Shown: positions 1 through 8,378 of the stretch, piece by piece | Position numbering within the stretch: position 1 is the stretch's first letter | How the letters are laid out: the number at the start of each line of letters is the position of its first letter | Notes under the pieces: model-generated | What the model saw: only the letters and a program-made list of their open reading frames with translations | Database searches by the model: none | Told to the model about the DNA's origin: nothing | Position numbers and translations under genes: made by a program | Assembly: GCF_002443155.1 (NCBI RefSeq) | Contig: NZ_CP023667.1 | Coordinates: 1 to 64,000, forward strand | Reading direction: 5' to 3' | DNA from: Alcaligenes faecalis | GTDB taxonomy: Bacteria; Pseudomonadota; Gammaproteobacteria; Burkholderiales; Burkholderiaceae_B | DNA length: 64,000 bases

Positions 1-71
1 GTATAGGGTTCAGGGGGCTTATAAATGGACGAGTAGGCCCTGGAGACAGGGTGGGCCCAGGTGCTGGGCCA

Positions 72-101
72 CCAACTGACGCGAGGGGTAGCGTCAGTTG
101 G
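72..101. other. 11-bp perfect hairpin downstream of the TRAP binding-protein gene
   Basis: CCAACTGACGC (72-82) and GCGTCAGTTGG (91-101) form a perfect stem around an 8-nt loop, 19 bp past the stop codon of the binding-protein gene on the minus strand. No U-run follows on either strand, so it is not a classic intrinsic terminator. Stable hairpins after solute-binding-protein genes often protect the mRNA 3' end and let the binding protein be made in excess over the permease. That role is inference here. Confidence 0.5.
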
Positions 102-119
102 CAGTGACATCAAGTCAGA

Positions 120-1166
120 TTACTTCTTGGCTTCAAAGCCCAGGATCGGGCTCAGGCTGGCGTTAAATGCCGCCACAGTGTCAGCGGAGCTGCGATCGGC
201 CCACTTGGGCACCACGGTTTCGCTCATGACTTTCTTCAGCAGTTCGCGGTCAGCGTCTGTAGGCTTGACCAGAGTCATCTTGCCTTTCAGAGGCTGCGTG
301 CAAGTGTCGGCGCCAGTGTTGCAGTCATAGCCTTCTTGCGTTTCCTTGGCAGCGGCCGCCCAGATCTCTTCGGTCATGGCCTTGATGTTGCTGGCCAGGA
401 ATTCCTGAACTTTGGGGTCCAGCTTGTTCCAGGTGCCCAGGTTGGCTGCGTGAATCTGCTGGTTCCAGTTGATGGGCATTTCGTACAGCTTGGAGCTGAC
501 TTCGTACCACTTGGCCGAGTAGCCGGACATGGAGCCGGTAATGGCGCAATCGACCACACCGTTTTGCAGGGCAGGAACCACTTCACCGAATGGGATGGTT
601 ACGCTGTTGCCGCCCAGAGCCTGAACGAATTCAGCCTGTGTACGGCTGCTGGTACGCACTTTCTTGCCTTTCAGATCGCTCAGGCCGTTGAAGTTGCCGT
701 TGCAAAACAGAACCTGGGCCGGGTAGGTGGAAAAGCCCAGTACCTTGACGTTGTTTTTGGCGTAGAACTGTTCGTAAGCAGGGGTGAAGGCGTCGGTCAG
801 CTTCTTGGCCATTTCGATATCGGGAGCCAGGCCAGCCAGGTCGATGGCTTCGTTAATGGAGTTGTCGCTGGCGAAGTAAGCCAGGGTAGCCGTACCAAAG
901 GGAATCACGCCCTGACCGATCAAGCGCATGATTTCAGGACCTTTCAGGCCCATGTCGTTAAAGCCCTTGATATCAGCGGTGATCTGGCCACCGGACAGCT
1001 CAGGCACTTTCTTGGCCCAGAAGGGCTGCTCGGTGTTCTGGTAGGCGGTCAGGTTGCTCAAGCCACCGACAACTTTCAGGGAAGTCTTGGGCAGTTCCTG
1101 GGCCATGGCGGCAGAGCCCAGGGCCAGCGAGCCTAAAGCCAGGGAGGTCAGTACGATTTTTTTCAT
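120..1166 (-). CDS. TRAP transporter solute-binding protein, DctP family
   Basis: The 348-residue product is a periplasmic binding protein for a tripartite ATP-independent (TRAP) importer, which captures an organic acid or related solute and hands it to a DctQ/DctM-type permease. Residues 1-22 are a Sec signal peptide (MKK start, hydrophobic core, Ala-Met-Ala before Gln). The body has DctP-family features, including the segment around GLSDLKGKKVRTSS and the following region on 'no name' FGEVVPALQNGVVDCAI, where family members place the ligand-binding Arg and the hinge. No permease genes are in the window; they may lie to the left. An upstream DUF1445 gene and a LysR gene share its strand. The ligand cannot be told from sequence. 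Confidence 0.88.
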   Translation of the reverse strand: MKKIVLTSLALGSLALGSAAMAQELPKTSLKVVGGLSNLTAYQNTEQPFWAKKVPELSGGQITADIKGFNDMGLKGPEIMRLIGQGVIPFGTATLAYFASDNSINEAIDLAGLAPDIEMAKKLTDAFTPAYEQFYAKNNVKVLGFSTYPAQVLFCNGNFNGLSDLKGKKVRTSSRTQAEFVQALGGNSVTIPFGEVVPALQNGVVDCAITGSMSGYSAKWYEVSSKLYEMPINWNQQIHAANLGTWNKLDPKVQEFLASNIKAMTEEIWAAAAKETQEGYDCNTGADTCTQPLKGKMTLVKPTDADRELLKKVMSETVVPKWADRSSADTVAAFNASLSPILGFEAKK

Positions 1167-1277
1167 AAGGTGCTCCTAATAGCGGTCCAGCTGTATGGTT
1201 GATAGAGTGCGCTCCCTGTTTGCAGGGGCTGCATATTGAAACCAAAGGGGCGACCGGGGGTGCCGGTCAAATCTTGC

Positions 1278-2081
1278 TTACAGCGCGGCCAGCCGTGTGT
1301 TGGGCAGATCGGTAATCAACATATGGCCAGGGGCATGTGTGATACAAAACTGCGGCTTGGCCTGGGCAGCAACGGCTTGAGGGGTGACGCCGCAAGCCCA
1401 GAAAACGGGTAATTCGTCGGGGCCGACTGGCACTGCATCGCCATAGTCGGGTTGTTGCAGGTCGCTGATTCCAATCAGGGACGGGTCGCCGATATGGACC
1501 GGGGCACCGTGCACGGACGGAAAGCGCGAGGTGATCTGAATGGCACGGATGGCATCGGCCGCACGCATGGGGCGCATCGACACCACCAGGGGGCCAGACA
1601 GGCGCTGTGTACCCTGGGTCTGGATCGAGCTGCGATACATGGGCACATTCACACCCGCGCTGATATGGCGCACATCAATTCCGTCGGCCAGCAGCGCTTC
1701 TTCAAAGGAGAAGGAGCAGCCAATCAGAAAGGACACCAGATCATCGCGCCAGACATCTTCGATGTTCAGCGGCTCGGCGTTGAGCTCGCCGTTCTGCCAG
1801 ACACGGTAACGAGGGAAGTCCGTGCGCAGATCAATCGAGCCCCCCAAGGTTGGAACCTGGAATTGACCCGGTTCGGTCACTGCCAATAAAGGGCAGGGTT
1901 TGGGGTTGCGCTGGCAAAACAGCAAGAACTCATCGGCCCAGTCTTTGGGGAGGATCATCAGGTTGGCCTGCACGTAGCCTGCCGCTAGTCCTGCAGTAGG
2001 ACCAGTATGGGTTTCTTGACGGATCAGCTCGCGGCATTTTTCGGCCTCGGGCGCCAGCACAGGCAGGGTTTGCAGGTTCAT
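1278..2081 (-). CDS. DUF1445 / YcsI-family protein (putative hydro-lyase, D-glutamate cyclase family)
   Basis: The 267-residue product belongs to the DUF1445 family (Bacillus YcsI), visible in the [11 protein letters not shown] motif in the middle of the chain. The family is usually annotated as a putative hydro-lyase; eukaryotic relatives convert D-glutamate to 5-oxo-D-proline. I start at the ATG at 2081 ([16 protein letters not shown]), which gives the normal family length. A longer reading from 2309 would run into the LysR gene upstream and has no family-like sequence. It lies 111 bp upstream of the TRAP binding-protein gene on the same strand, so uptake and metabolism of one small acid is a reasonable guess, not shown. 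Confidence 0.8.
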   Translation of the reverse strand: MNLQTLPVLAPEAEKCRELIRQETHTGPTAGLAAGYVQANLMILPKDWADEFLLFCQRNPKPCPLLAVTEPGQFQVPTLGGSIDLRTDFPRYRVWQNGELNAEPLNIEDVWRDDLVSFLIGCSFSFEEALLADGIDVRHISAGVNVPMYRSSIQTQGTQRLSGPLVVSMRPMRAADAIRAIQITSRFPSVHGAPVHIGDPSLIGISDLQQPDYGDAVPVGPDELPVFWACGVTPQAVAAQAKPQFCITHAPGHMLITDLPNTRLAAL

Positions 2082-2181
2082 GAATGACCACTCGCACAAA
2101 AGGGGGTTGATCACAGCATCGGATTGCAACCGATCGGATAATGTGTGTCCAATCGTATGTTTGAATCCAAGGCCATAAAGA

Positions 2182-3081
2182 TTACTTATCGGACTGCACG
2201 TATTGTTGGGCGATCGCTTGCGCATGATCGGCGACGACGCGGGCAATATGACTGTCCGGCGAGTCCATCCAACAGGCAAAAAATTCGATCGCTGGCAGTG
2301 GCTGATCAACCTTCAAAAGACGCAGTTTTCCCTCGGAAAGCTCGTCTTTTATGACGTCCGGTGCAAGTACGCTTGGACCCATTGCGTGGCGCGTCATTTG
2401 CACGATTGTGCTCAGGGATGCACTGCCAAAAATACGGGGAGATTTGACGCCGGCACGCAGCAGCGCTTCGCGTGTGGCCAGGTAAGGAACACTACCCGAG
2501 GGATAGGTAATTACAGGGTAAACCCCTAGCTCTGAAACACTGACTTTTCGGCCGTGCAGCTTCAATTCGGGGCTGGCGACCCAGCCTAACTGATAAGCAC
2601 AAAGTCGAATGCACTGCTCTTTGGGGTCTTGGCCCACGCCCACAATCATGGCCATGTCAATCTGGAAACTGGCCAGTTGCTGGCGCAGTACGCTCGTTGT
2701 GTCCACGTGGATTTCAATGACCAGGGAGGGGTATTCCTGATGCAGCTTGTCGATCAGTTCATGCAACCAGGTTTGCACAATGGTTTCAGCAACCCCCAGG
2801 CGCAGCAGGCCGCGAATGGCGTTTTGCTCTTTGGCCGCGCGCAGCATCTCGGTGCGCAAGTCCAGCATGCGCTGTGCGTGTGACAGTAGTTCCTGGCCTT
2901 TGTCAGTCAGTTTGATGCCCCGGGCGCCCCGATCAAACAGGCGCAGTTCCAGACTGGATTCCAGTCCGGCGATGCGCTGAGAAATAGACGGTTGGGTCGT
3001 GTTGAGTTTTTCGGCAGCCGCCCGGAAACCGCCAAGCTCGGCAACCCACACAAAGGCTTCGATCTGTTTGAGATCAATCAT
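2182..3081 (-). CDS. LysR-family transcriptional regulator
   Basis: The 299-residue product has the LysR layout: an N-terminal winged helix-turn-helix at residues 1-60 ([19 protein letters not shown], then [16 protein letters not shown] as the recognition region) and a C-terminal effector-binding domain of two lobes. It is on the same strand as the DUF1445 and TRAP genes and lies 100 bp upstream of the former, so it probably controls them. LysR proteins more often face their targets divergently; the divergent neighbour here is waaC, an unlikely target. The inducer is unknown. Confidence 0.9.
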   Translation of the reverse strand: MIDLKQIEAFVWVAELGGFRAAAEKLNTTQPSISQRIAGLESSLELRLFDRGARGIKLTDKGQELLSHAQRMLDLRTEMLRAAKEQNAIRGLLRLGVAETIVQTWLHELIDKLHQEYPSLVIEIHVDTTSVLRQQLASFQIDMAMIVGVGQDPKEQCIRLCAYQLGWVASPELKLHGRKVSVSELGVYPVITYPSGSVPYLATREALLRAGVKSPRIFGSASLSTIVQMTRHAMGPSVLAPDVIKDELSEGKLRLLKVDQPLPAIEFFACWMDSPDSHIARVVADHAQAIAQQYVQSDK

Positions 3082-3172
3082 GTTTCCGGTCCAGAAAATA
3101 GGCAGTCTTATTATGCCTGATCGCTATTGGCGGTCAGAAGTAGAGCTGACGGATATTTTTCCGTATCTTTGT

Positions 3173-3199
3173 TTGATTGAACGCGCCCACCACTATAAT
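3173..3199 (+). promoter_or_regulatory. Candidate waaC promoter giving a leaderless mRNA
   Basis: A perfect -10 hexamer TATAAT occupies 3194-3199, with TTGATT at 3173-3178 as a possible -35 (15-bp spacer, short). The -10 ends only 6 bp before the waaC ATG, so the predicted transcription start falls at or next to the A of the start codon. No Shine-Dalgarno sequence lies between them. Confidence 0.45.
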
Positions 3200-3205
3200 T
3201 CGCCC

Positions 3206-4207
3206 ATGACTTGCAAGATACTGATTGTGCGTACGTCCTCTTTGGGAGATCTGGTACATATGCTGCCAGCAATCTCGGACATTGCACGCCATGTGCCCGG
3301 TGCACAAATTGATTGGCTCGTAGAAGAGAGCTTTGCTCAGATTCCAGGCTGGCACCCGGCAGTAAATGAAGTGATTCCGGTGGCGCATCGACGCTGGCGC
3401 AAGCAATGGTGGTCTGCCCAGACACGCCAGGAGCGCGCCGCCTTGCGCGAGCAACTGCAATCGCGCCAATACGATGTGGTGTTGGACATGCAGGCGCTGA
3501 TGAAATCCATCTGGCTGGTGCGGCAGACTAAAGGCCGTCGTCATGGACTGGACTGGAAGTCCGCGCGTGAACCGCTGGCCTCGCTGTTTTACGATGTGCG
3601 TCATCGCGTCGGTTTCTGGCAGCCTGCTGTTTTCCGCCAGCGCAGCTTGGCCGCTTCTGCCTTTGGTTATCAGTTTGAAGGCGCTCCTGATTTTGGTTTG
3701 CAGGGTTTGGCCGCGCAAGCCCCCAAGGATGAGGATCCTTACGCCATCATCATGCCTTCGGCCAGCCGCGACGATAAGCTCTGGGAGCCGGAGAACTGGC
3801 AGCAGGTCTTTGACCGCCTGCAAGCTGAGGGCATGGCGCTGCGGCTGTTGGCTGGCAGCCCTGCCGAGTCCGAGCGTGCCGAGGCCCTGATTGCCGGGCG
3901 TAGCCAGGCGCAAGTGCTGCCACGAATGGATTTGACGCCTATTGCCCTGCAATTGGCCGGCGCGCAGGTGATGGTTGGGCTCGATAGCGGGTTGACGCAT
4001 TTGTCGGCCGGCCTGGGGCGGCCCACCATTGGTATCTATAAAGCCTCGACCCCCGTACGTACTCCCTTGGAAGGCTCCGCCTATACCGCCAGCCTGGGCG
4101 AGCGCGGGCACCCTCCTTCGGCAGAGACGGTGCTCTGTGCCATCGATCAGGCATTGGGACGGACGACGGCGCCAGAGGCCGGCTTGCTGGACTCGCAAAA
4201 GAACTAG
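3206..4207 (+). CDS. waaC: Lipopolysaccharide heptosyltransferase I
   Basis: The 333-residue product is a GT9-family glycosyltransferase that adds the first L-glycero-D-manno-heptose to Kdo2-lipid A on the cytoplasmic face of the inner membrane. The N-terminus (ILIVRTSSLGDLVHMLPA) is the canonical heptosyltransferase start with the catalytic Asp. The C-terminal half has the donor-site pattern MVGLDSGLTHLSAGLGRP. I chose the ATG at 3206 because it places this motif at residue 5 as in relatives; a longer frame starts at 2999 and overlaps the LysR gene. waaA follows after 184 bp, so this is a small inner-core LPS cluster. The specific role (I rather than II) rests on the N-terminal match and the pairing with waaA. 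Confidence 0.9.
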   Translation: MTCKILIVRTSSLGDLVHMLPAISDIARHVPGAQIDWLVEESFAQIPGWHPAVNEVIPVAHRRWRKQWWSAQTRQERAALREQLQSRQYDVVLDMQALMKSIWLVRQTKGRRHGLDWKSAREPLASLFYDVRHRVGFWQPAVFRQRSLAASAFGYQFEGAPDFGLQGLAAQAPKDEDPYAIIMPSASRDDKLWEPENWQQVFDRLQAEGMALRLLAGSPAESERAEALIAGRSQAQVLPRMDLTPIALQLAGAQVMVGLDSGLTHLSAGLGRPTIGIYKASTPVRTPLEGSAYTASLGERGHPPSAETVLCAIDQALGRTTAPEAGLLDSQKN

Positions 4208-4254
4208 TTTGAGCCTGGGTGCCAATTCGTTTTTTTGTCAGTCGGCTTTGTGCT

Positions 4255-4363
4255 TACAATACGCGATGCCAAGGGGCCTGCGGCCCCGCTTGAATACAGG
4301 CTTTTTGCTGCCTGGCATCGTTTCCTATATTTCCTCCTGGTAGTGCCAAGCCTGGCTTGGCCG
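4255..4363 (+). promoter_or_regulatory. Structured 5' leader of waaA
   Basis: This 184-bp gap holds a -10-like TACAAT (4255-4260) followed by several nested hairpins: an outer stem CGATGCCA (4264-4271) with TGGCATCG (4313-4320), an inner stem GGGGCC/GGCCCC (4273-4278 with 4282-4287), a CAGGC/GCCTG stem near 4297-4314, and a separate CCAAGC/GCTTGG hairpin near 4350. The outer stem closing two inner hairpins looks like a three-way junction. I do not recognise a known riboswitch class. The -35 region is poor. Confidence 0.35.
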
Positions 4364-4391
4364 CTGCTGGTTTCGCACCGAGGCTAAGCGG

Positions 4392-5717
4392 GTGAACCGA
4401 TTTTTCTATACCGCCTCCATTCGTATTCTGGCTCCAGCCTTGATGGCCTGGATGGGCTTGCGTGCCCGCCGAGCGGGTGGCGAGTGGCAGGTGTTATCGG
4501 GCCCGCGCTTTGGTTTTTATGGTGCCCTGCCGGTACCCAGCAAAGCGCCGGTATGGGTGCACGCAGTCAGCTTGGGTGAGACACGTGCGGCCCAGCCTTT
4601 GATCCGTGCCTTGCTGGACCAGGGCGAAACGGTCCTGCTGACGCATATGACCGTTACGGGCCGAGCAGAGGGGGCAAGTGCATTTGCCGCCGAGATCGCA
4701 AGCGGACAGTTGCTGCAGCAATGGCTGCCTTACGACTTTCCCGGCTCTGTACGACGTTTTTTTGCGCATTACCGTCCATGTGCCGGGGTGTTGATTGAAC
4801 GCGAAGTGTGGCCCAATCTGCTGGCTGCCGCACGCCGACAAGGTGTGCCCATGATGTTGGCCAGTGCCCGGTTCTCGGAAAGTGCGTTGCGCACCAGCTT
4901 GAAGGCGGGTTCGGTCATGCGCGAGGCATACCGCTCCTTCAAGCTGATTTACGCTCAAAGCCTGGCCGATGCGCAGCGTCTGGAGCTGGCAGGAGCACAA
5001 GGCGTGCGCGTATCTGGGAACTTGAAGTTTGATGTGGTCTTGCCGCAGGACAAGATTGCCCGTGGTCGTGGTTTTGCCAGTGATCTGGGACGACGTGTGG
5101 TGGTGATTGCCAGTACCCGCGAGACCGAACATGCCGATTTCATGGATGCGATTGCCCACTATTTGCGCCGCGAACGTGAACACGGCAGCGAGCTGCACAG
5201 TCCGGTCTTGTTTGTCGTTATTCCGCGTCACCCCGAGCGTTTTGAGGAAGCGGCAGATTATTTGAATCAGCTAGGTTTACGTTCAGTGCGACGTAGCGAA
5301 CTGTTAAAGCAGGGCGATACCAGCACGAGTGCGATTCAAGCCTGTCGAGAGGTCGATGTGCTTCTGGGAGATACCATTGGCGAAATGCACTGGTACTACG
5401 GCCTGGCGCGCGTGGCCATTGTTGCGGGCAGCTTCCAGCCCCTGGGCGGCCAGAATTTCATCGAAGCCTGTGCAGTTGGTGTCCCTGTGATTGTGGGCCC
5501 GCATACTCATAATTTTGCCCAAGCCATGCAAGATGCCATGCAGGCAGGTGCCGCGATACGTGCCGCTACGCCAGCCGTGGCGCTGCAACAGGCATTGGAG
5601 CTGGTGGATGATCCAGCACGCCATCACAAGATGGCTGACGCGGGTCTGCATTGGGTTCAGATGCATGAAGGCGCAGTGCAGCGCGTACTTTCTGGATTGG
5701 CACAAATTCGCGATTAA
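4392..5717 (+). CDS. waaA: 3-deoxy-D-manno-octulosonic acid (Kdo) transferase
   Basis: The 441-residue product transfers Kdo from CMP-Kdo to lipid IVA, building the base of the LPS inner core at the inner membrane. It has the family layout: an N-terminal membrane-anchoring segment (residues 5-20), the GFYG stretch, VWVHAVSLGET near residue 60 with the catalytic Glu, and the C-terminal CMP-Kdo site (FQPLGGQNFIEACAVGVPV). The start codon is GTG at 4392, with GAGG about 10 nt upstream; the first residues then align with E. coli KdtA. Length is normal for the family. Confidence 0.94.
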   Translation: MNRFFYTASIRILAPALMAWMGLRARRAGGEWQVLSGPRFGFYGALPVPSKAPVWVHAVSLGETRAAQPLIRALLDQGETVLLTHMTVTGRAEGASAFAAEIASGQLLQQWLPYDFPGSVRRFFAHYRPCAGVLIEREVWPNLLAAARRQGVPMMLASARFSESALRTSLKAGSVMREAYRSFKLIYAQSLADAQRLELAGAQGVRVSGNLKFDVVLPQDKIARGRGFASDLGRRVVVIASTRETEHADFMDAIAHYLRREREHGSELHSPVLFVVIPRHPERFEEAADYLNQLGLRSVRRSELLKQGDTSTSAIQACREVDVLLGDTIGEMHWYYGLARVAIVAGSFQPLGGQNFIEACAVGVPVIVGPHTHNFAQAMQDAMQAGAAIRAATPAVALQQALELVDDPARHHKMADAGLHWVQMHEGAVQRVLSGLAQIRD

Positions 5718-5816
5718 ATACCGAGCTGTTTATTAGCTAATAAGTATTTATTTTTACGTGTTTTTGAATTTGTGGTGAATTGAGGACAGCTTGCCTTGAT
5801 TTGAATCAAGTTGAAT

Positions 5817-5846
5817 AAAAAAAGCCCGCATTAAGCGGGCTTTTTT
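5817..5846. terminator. Bidirectional terminator between waaA and the cold-shock gene
   Basis: The stem GCCCGC (5824-5829) / GCGGGC (5835-5840) has a 5-nt loop and is flanked by seven A on the left and six T on the right. It can stop waaA transcription on the plus strand and the convergent csp transcript on the minus strand. Confidence 0.9.
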
Positions 5847-5873
5847 GAGATCTAAAAACTGATCGAAATCGAT

Positions 5874-6083
5874 TTACAGTTTTTGGATGCTCTTAGCTTG
5901 TGGACCCTTTTGGCCTTCAGCCGACACGTACGAAACGCGCTGGTTTTCTTCCAAGGATTTAAAGCCCGTGCCCAAGATGTCGGAATGGTGAACGAAAAGA
6001 TCTTTGCCACCGTTGTCGGGGGAGATAAAGCCGTAGCCTTTTTCGTTATTGAACCATTTCACGATACCGGTTTCTGTTTGCAT
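5874..6083 (-). CDS. Cold-shock-domain protein, CspA family
   Basis: The 69-residue product is a single cold-shock domain, a five-stranded beta-barrel that binds single-stranded RNA and DNA. The RNP1 motif (KGYGFISP) and RNP2 motif (DLFVHHSDI) are both intact. Two ATGs are available: 6092 and 6083. An AGGGA sequence sits 9 nt before the ATG at 6083 but only 1 nt before the one at 6092, so I take 6083. Whether it is cold-induced or constitutive cannot be told from the protein. Confidence 0.92.
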   Translation of the reverse strand: MQTETGIVKWFNNEKGYGFISPDNGGKDLFVHHSDILGTGFKSLEENQRVSYVSAEGQKGPQAKSIQKL

Positions 6084-6215
6084 TTCCTGCATTCCCTAAA
6101 AATGACGAGCAATCTGCTCAAAAAAGATTGTCAAGATGTAAAAATCAGGGCAATGAGTATTAGAAACAATACCGTATTGAACAAACTTCGACGAACTTGA
6201 AATCCTGCACCGCCA

Positions 6216-6245
6216 ATCGTAGGGGGTATTTAACCTGTAAGTCAA
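6216..6245 (-). promoter_or_regulatory. Candidate csp promoter with a long 5' UTR
   Basis: On the minus strand TTGACT (6245-6240) is followed by an 18-bp spacer and TACGAT (6221-6216). Transcription would start near 6209, leaving a leader of about 125 nt before the csp start. Long structured leaders are typical of cspA-type genes, where they act as RNA thermosensors. The leader is notably AT-rich. Confidence 0.45.
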
Positions 6246-6337
6246 GCTAAATCGACCCTTTGCGTGGTTTTCAGGCAGTGTTTGATCAACAATTACAACC
6301 AAGCTTGTTATCGCAACGGACCCCTCTGCGCCCCTCG

Positions 6338-7168
6338 TTAAAGTCCGTGGTATTTACGACCAAATTCAAGCGTAGCATGAAAGAAACCGGACTTGCTACC
6401 ACAGTCGTAACGCGTGCCTTCATATTCATATGCATATACCGCACGACTTTCCAAAAGACTGGCAATTCCATCCGTTAATTGAATCTCTCCACCTACCCCC
6501 GCTTGAGTGCGTCGCAGGTGGTCAAATATTTCTGCCTCCAATACATAACGCCCTACAACGGCTTGTGTAGAGGGAGCTACTTCGGGTGCTGGCTTTTCAA
6601 CAATTCCATTTAGCCGGGTGGCTTTGGAATCGACTAAATTACCCGAAACAATTCCATATTTATTTGTTTCATTTCTATTTACATTTTGTGTCGCCACAAT
6701 ACTGCCGTTGTATTGATGAGCTGCCTCGACCAGTTGCCGGGATACCGGCGTGGTGGCGTCGATCAGGTCGTCCGCCAGCAGGACCAGGAAGGGCTCATTG
6801 CCCACGATGGGGGCAGCGCACAGCACGGCATGGCCCAGACCCAGCGCGCGTGGCTGGCGGGTGTAAATACAGCTCACATGGCTGGGGATGATGTTCTGAA
6901 CGGCGTCCAGCAATTCCAGCTTGTTCTTGCCTTCCAGCTCGTGCTCCAGTTCCGGGATGCTGTCAAAGTGATCTTCAATGGCCCGTTTGTTGCGGCCTGT
7001 AATAAAGATCAACTCTGTGACTCCGGCGGCAACCGCTTCTTCGACAGCGTACTGAATTAGTGGTTTGTCGACGATTGGCAACATTTCCTTGGGCATGGCC
7101 TTGGTGGCCGGCAGAAAACGTGTGCCTAGACCGGCGACGGGGAAAACAGCTTTGCGTATAGGTTTCAT
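6338..7168 (-). CDS. galU: UTP--glucose-1-phosphate uridylyltransferase
   Basis: The 276-residue product makes UDP-glucose from UTP and glucose-1-phosphate for LPS, capsule and other envelope sugars. It has the nucleotidyltransferase signature [19 protein letters not shown] at residues 12-30, then [21 protein letters not shown] and the C-terminal [10 protein letters not shown] and [10 protein letters not shown] motifs. It ends in RKYHGL, roughly 15 residues short of relatives such as Bordetella GalU, though every catalytic motif is present. Codon use changes sharply near 6715: the 5' two-thirds is GC-rich like its neighbours, the 3' third is AT-rich (for example 6600-6720). Confidence 0.93.
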   Translation of the reverse strand: MKPIRKAVFPVAGLGTRFLPATKAMPKEMLPIVDKPLIQYAVEEAVAAGVTELIFITGRNKRAIEDHFDSIPELEHELEGKNKLELLDAVQNIIPSHVSCIYTRQPRALGLGHAVLCAAPIVGNEPFLVLLADDLIDATTPVSRQLVEAAHQYNGSIVATQNVNRNETNKYGIVSGNLVDSKATRLNGIVEKPAPEVAPSTQAVVGRYVLEAEIFDHLRRTQAGVGGEIQLTDGIASLLESRAVYAYEYEGTRYDCGSKSGFFHATLEFGRKYHGL

Positions 7169-7186
7169 AGTGTCGTCAATCGAGGA

Positions 7187-7363
7187 TCAAGGTGAAGCTG
7201 GCGCGGGATGAGCCGGAGTTCCAAGTTGAATGGCATCCTGGTTTCGCTGCGAAAACTGCCGAGGCTCACGCCCTTGTTCACTGGGAGGTGTGCCGAAAAA
7301 GCCTTGTCCAAAAGCTAGAAGGGCGACGTTTGCCACCAGGATCAGTATGAAAAGCAGTCGCAT
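7187..7363 (-). CDS. Small membrane-anchored protein downstream of coaX
   Basis: I translated this 58-codon frame directly. It starts at an ATG (7363) with MRLLFILILVANVALLAFGQ, one hydrophobic segment at residues 2-19, then GFFGTPPSEQGREPRQFSQ and a Pro/Ala-rich tail ending before galU. Burkholderiales often carry a short protein of this type after birA-coaX, sometimes with a SPOR domain that binds denuded peptidoglycan; this one ends where such a domain would begin. The gene reads as the last member of birA-coaX, 140 bp after coaX. An inner-membrane anchor or secreted product is likely; function is unknown. Confidence 0.68.
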   Translation of the reverse strand: MRLLFILILVANVALLAFGQGFFGTPPSEQGREPRQFSQRNQDAIQLGTPAHPAPASP

Positions 7364-7503
7364 CGCAGATGCCCTGAAAAATACAGTTCAACCCAAGATT
7401 GTACGGGTAGGGGAGTTTAAGTTCATCCGTTTTAATGCCAATCGTATCTAAGGGTCTCCCCACTTGTCTGACGCTGAAAGCCCGTTGTGAAACCCATTCG
7501 GGC

Positions 7504-8340
7504 TTACAAATGGGCGGCAAACAGCGCCAAGCCACGCAAAGCAGGCGTTTCCAGTTCCTGCAGCTGGGGTACCTCTATATTGAGCAGGCGGCAATGGTGA
7601 CTTAATTGTTCTAACAGTTCTTGCTGCGCCAGAGCGCGGCCACCGCCGGCCAGAAACACTAATGGGCCATGTCCAAGATGTTGACGGCCTTTTTCCCATT
7701 GCCGCAATACCGCCCCAGCCTGCGCCGCGGCCACCCCTGTACTGATAGCCGCTTGAGTATTGCGCGGGAACGCCGCTGTTTGTCCATGTGCCTCGGGAAG
7801 CTGCGCCGTATTTTGCTTGAGCGAAGCCAGCATCAAGCTGGGGCCGGGCAAGATGGAACCGCCCAAAAAGTGACGTACCTCGTTTTGCGCAGGCCCCAGC
7901 AAATCAATCGTTGTGGCAGTACCAAAGCTGATCAGCAAGGCCCCTTGTTCGGCCGGGTATTCCTGGGCCAGCAGATCGCTCAGCCCTAATAGGGAAGCCC
8001 AGCGGTCGGCGCCCAGTTGGCTGGCCTGCTCATAATCGTTGTGCAGCCCAAAAACTTGCTCTTGTGCCTGCAACCAGCGTACCGGACCCAAACCCAGACG
8101 GCTGACAGCGGCATCAATTTGTTTTTGCACCTGGGGACCTGCCACATTCACCCCTAGCGCTTGCACACCTTTTTGATTGGCGAATTCTTGCAAGGGGGCC
8201 TGGCCTGCTTCCAGCCAAACTGCCAATTGATCCAATTGGTCCGCATGCACGCTAACCGGCTGGCTTTCGCGCGCGCCGGTTAAAGGATGACACCACCCTA
8301 ATTTGATGCGGGTATTGCCAGAGTCGATAAGCAGGGTCAT
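7504..8340 (-). CDS. coaX: Type III pantothenate kinase
   Basis: The 278-residue product phosphorylates pantothenate with ATP in the first step of coenzyme A synthesis, in the cytoplasm. It shows the ASKHA-fold signatures of the CoaX family: DSGNTRIKLGW at residues 6-16, GADRWASLLG near residue 107, and FGTATTIDLL with the catalytic region near residue 133. It lies 38 bp downstream of birA on the same strand, the usual Burkholderiales arrangement. The stop codon overlaps a hairpin (AAGCCCG 7478-7484 with CGGGCTT 7499-7505). Confidence 0.95.
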   Translation of the reverse strand: MTLLIDSGNTRIKLGWCHPLTGARESQPVSVHADQLDQLAVWLEAGQAPLQEFANQKGVQALGVNVAGPQVQKQIDAAVSRLGLGPVRWLQAQEQVFGLHNDYEQASQLGADRWASLLGLSDLLAQEYPAEQGALLISFGTATTIDLLGPAQNEVRHFLGGSILPGPSLMLASLKQNTAQLPEAHGQTAAFPRNTQAAISTGVAAAQAGAVLRQWEKGRQHLGHGPLVFLAGGGRALAQQELLEQLSHHCRLLNIEVPQLQELETPALRGLALFAAHL

Positions 8341-8378
8341 GCCGGGTCGTCAGAGCTGAAAAGAGTGCAGTATAGCGA

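Noticed and set aside
1278..2309. Longer reading of the DUF1445 gene from 2309
   Set aside because: The extra 76 residues overlap the LysR gene and show no family similarity; the ATG at 2081 gives the normal length.
7478..7505. Hairpin overlapping the coaX stop as a terminator
   Set aside because: The 7-bp stem has a 14-nt loop and no U-run on either strand, and the small gene downstream appears to be in the same operon.
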